From: Clostridium scatologenes
GTDB taxonomy: Bacteria > Bacillota > Clostridia > Clostridiales > Clostridiaceae
Direction: 5' to 3'
Assembly (NCBI RefSeq): GCF_000968375.1
Contig: NZ_CP009933.1
Coordinates: 4,650,001-4,714,000, forward strand
Length of the DNA: 64,000 nt
The notes under the pieces were generated by a model that made no database searches, had not been told where the DNA came from, and was given only the letters and a program-made list of their open reading frames with translations. The number at the start of each line of letters is the position of its first letter. The first letter of the stretch is position 1. Position numbers and translations under genes: made by a program. This document shows positions 63,062 through 64,000 of the stretch, one piece after another.

Positions 63062-63127
63062 TTGACATGTATCTTAGGATAAGGTTTACACTTACAAACA
63101 TAGAACATGATAAGGTTTTCACTTACA
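63062..63127 (+). promoter_or_regulatory. MerR-type promoter with direct repeat, upstream of the PLP lyase gene
   Basis: TTGACA (63062-63067) and TACACT (63087-63092) are separated by 19 bp, with the dyad CTTA-GGA-TAAG (63073-63083) centred in the spacer. The segment GATAAGGTTTACACTTACA (63078-63096) recurs as GATAAGGTTTTCACTTACA (63109-63127). Confidence 0.65.
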
Positions 63128-63177
63128 GATGAACAATTCACTAAATTTATTATGGAGAAAATAGGGAGGAAATATTT

Positions 63178-64000
63178 ATGAATTCTAATGAGTTAACTAG
63201 AGAGACTAATATTTTGTATGCAGGAAGTGAGTCTAAACTTCCAATTGAACGTCCAGAAACACCGCCTATTTATCATTCAACAGCAAATATTATTTCTGAT
63301 ATGGATGATTATGATTTTGCTAGTACTGGCGGAAAATATTACTATTGTAGAACTGCAAATCCAAATAGAGATGGTGTTGCTGAAGCTATATCATATTTAG
63401 AAAGTGGAGAACAATCACTTGTTTGCTCTTCAGGTATGGCAGCTATTTCTACTACAATCTTGTCTCTTGTTAAAGCAGGTGACCATATAGTTGCTAGCCG
63501 TTCTATTTATGGAGAAACAATTGAGTTATTTGAAAATATATTAAAAAAATTTGGTGTTGAGGTTACATATGCTGATCTTACTAACATAGATAGTTTTCGT
63601 GCAGCTTTGAAACCTAATACGAAAATGGTATATACAGAAATTATTGCTAATCCACTTATTGAGGTAGTAGATATTGAAGCTTTATCTGAAGCAGCTCACA
63701 GTGTAGGAGCATTAGTAGTTGTTGACAGCACATTTACTACACCATTTGCAATTCGTCCACTAGAGCATGGAGCAGATATTGTTATTCACAGTTTAACAAA
63801 ATATTTTGGAGGACACAGTGATATTACAGCTGGTTCAATTACTGCATCAAAGGAATTAATGAAGAAAATATATTCAGATTACTTGCTTTTTGGAGGATGT
63901 TTAGATCCAAATAGTTCATGGTTAATGCTTCGTAGTATAAGAACTATGGAAATGCGTGTAACTAAGCAATTTGAGAATGCTAGAAAAATTGCTGAAGCTT
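63178..64000 (+). CDS. Methionine gamma-lyase/cystathionine gamma-synthase-type PLP enzyme, partial
   Basis: Runs off the window end after 274 codons. The Cys/Met metabolism PLP fold is clear: YHSTANI near the start, SSGMAAISTT, TEIIANPLIEVVDIE, VVVDSTFTTPF and the PLP lysine in HSLTKYFGGHSD. Methionine gamma-lyase or a cystathionine enzyme are the main options; which cannot be fixed without the C-terminus. SD AGGGAGGA is at 63163-63170. Regulation by MerR copy B is plausible. Confidence 0.9.
   Translation, partial: MNSNELTRETNILYAGSESKLPIERPETPPIYHSTANIISDMDDYDFASTGGKYYYCRTANPNRDGVAEAISYLESGEQSLVCSSGMAAISTTILSLVKAGDHIVASRSIYGETIELFENILKKFGVEVTYADLTNIDSFRAALKPNTKMVYTEIIANPLIEVVDIEALSEAAHSVGALVVVDSTFTTPFAIRPLEHGADIVIHSLTKYFGGHSDITAGSITASKELMKKIYSDYLLFGGCLDPNSSWLMLRSIRTMEMRVTKQFENARKIAEA

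Overview
The window is a low-GC, AT-rich chromosome segment from an anaerobic Clostridium-type bacterium (Bacillota). It carries a complete methylaspartate-type glutamate fermentation cluster, butyrate-kinase and 2-oxoacid:ferredoxin genes, spore/cell-wall lytic genes and an L13 leader. Shine-Dalgarno (SD) sites are strong GGAGG and TTG/GTG starts are frequent. The glutamate genes closely resemble those known from C. tetanomorphum, C. cochlearium and C. tetani, but the species cannot be named from sequence alone.

Layout. 1-5.2 kb: end of a ribosomal-protein region (ecfA1-ecfA2-ecfT-truA, rplM-rpsI behind an L13 leader, cwlD). 5.2-17.0 kb: a GntR regulator, then glutamate mutase (glmS, glmL, glmE), methylaspartate ammonia-lyase, a two-subunit mesaconate hydratase, citramalate lyase (citD, citE, citF) and its activation genes citC and citX. 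Together these take glutamate to methylaspartate, mesaconate, citramalate, then acetate plus pyruvate. 17.1-22 kb: a TPR protein, then a sigma-54 activator with an HPr-like N-terminus facing ptsI, which has a textbook -24/-12 promoter and two perfect 17-bp palindromes upstream. 22.1-30 kb: a DUF4652 lipoprotein, a TPR protein, thioredoxin and an unusual thioredoxin reductase, a cell-wall hydrolase under a cyclic-di-AMP riboswitch, and the divergent cyclic-di-AMP synthase gene cdaA with cdaR. 30.4-37.2 kb: ptb-buk, vorDBAC and glmM. 37.4-41.7 kb: two paralogous ECF sigma/DUF4179 anti-sigma pairs. 41.9-44.4 kb: glmS (aminotransferase) behind a glmS ribozyme whose P1 loop has been expanded by two repeat units.

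The accessory region lies directly downstream of glmS. A Tn7-like element begins 24 bp after the glmS stop codon and carries tnsA, tnsB, tnsC, tnsD and a tnsE-like gene. These are followed by a cargo of a DUF262 protein, a HEPN-family nuclease candidate and an adenine-type DNA methyltransferase. Beyond this is a second left end with the same internal terminator, a collapsed tnsA/tnsE relic, a broken JAB/MPN gene split by an IS4-family insertion, an Sll1717-type P-loop ATPase and a right end. A third, more diverged left-end/terminator remnant follows. The region therefore reads as a stack of successive attTn7 insertions with defence-like cargo.

The window closes with two divergent MerR regulators and the first part of a methionine gamma-lyase type PLP enzyme behind a MerR-type promoter with a 19-bp spacer. 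I saw no rRNA, tRNA or CRISPR array.
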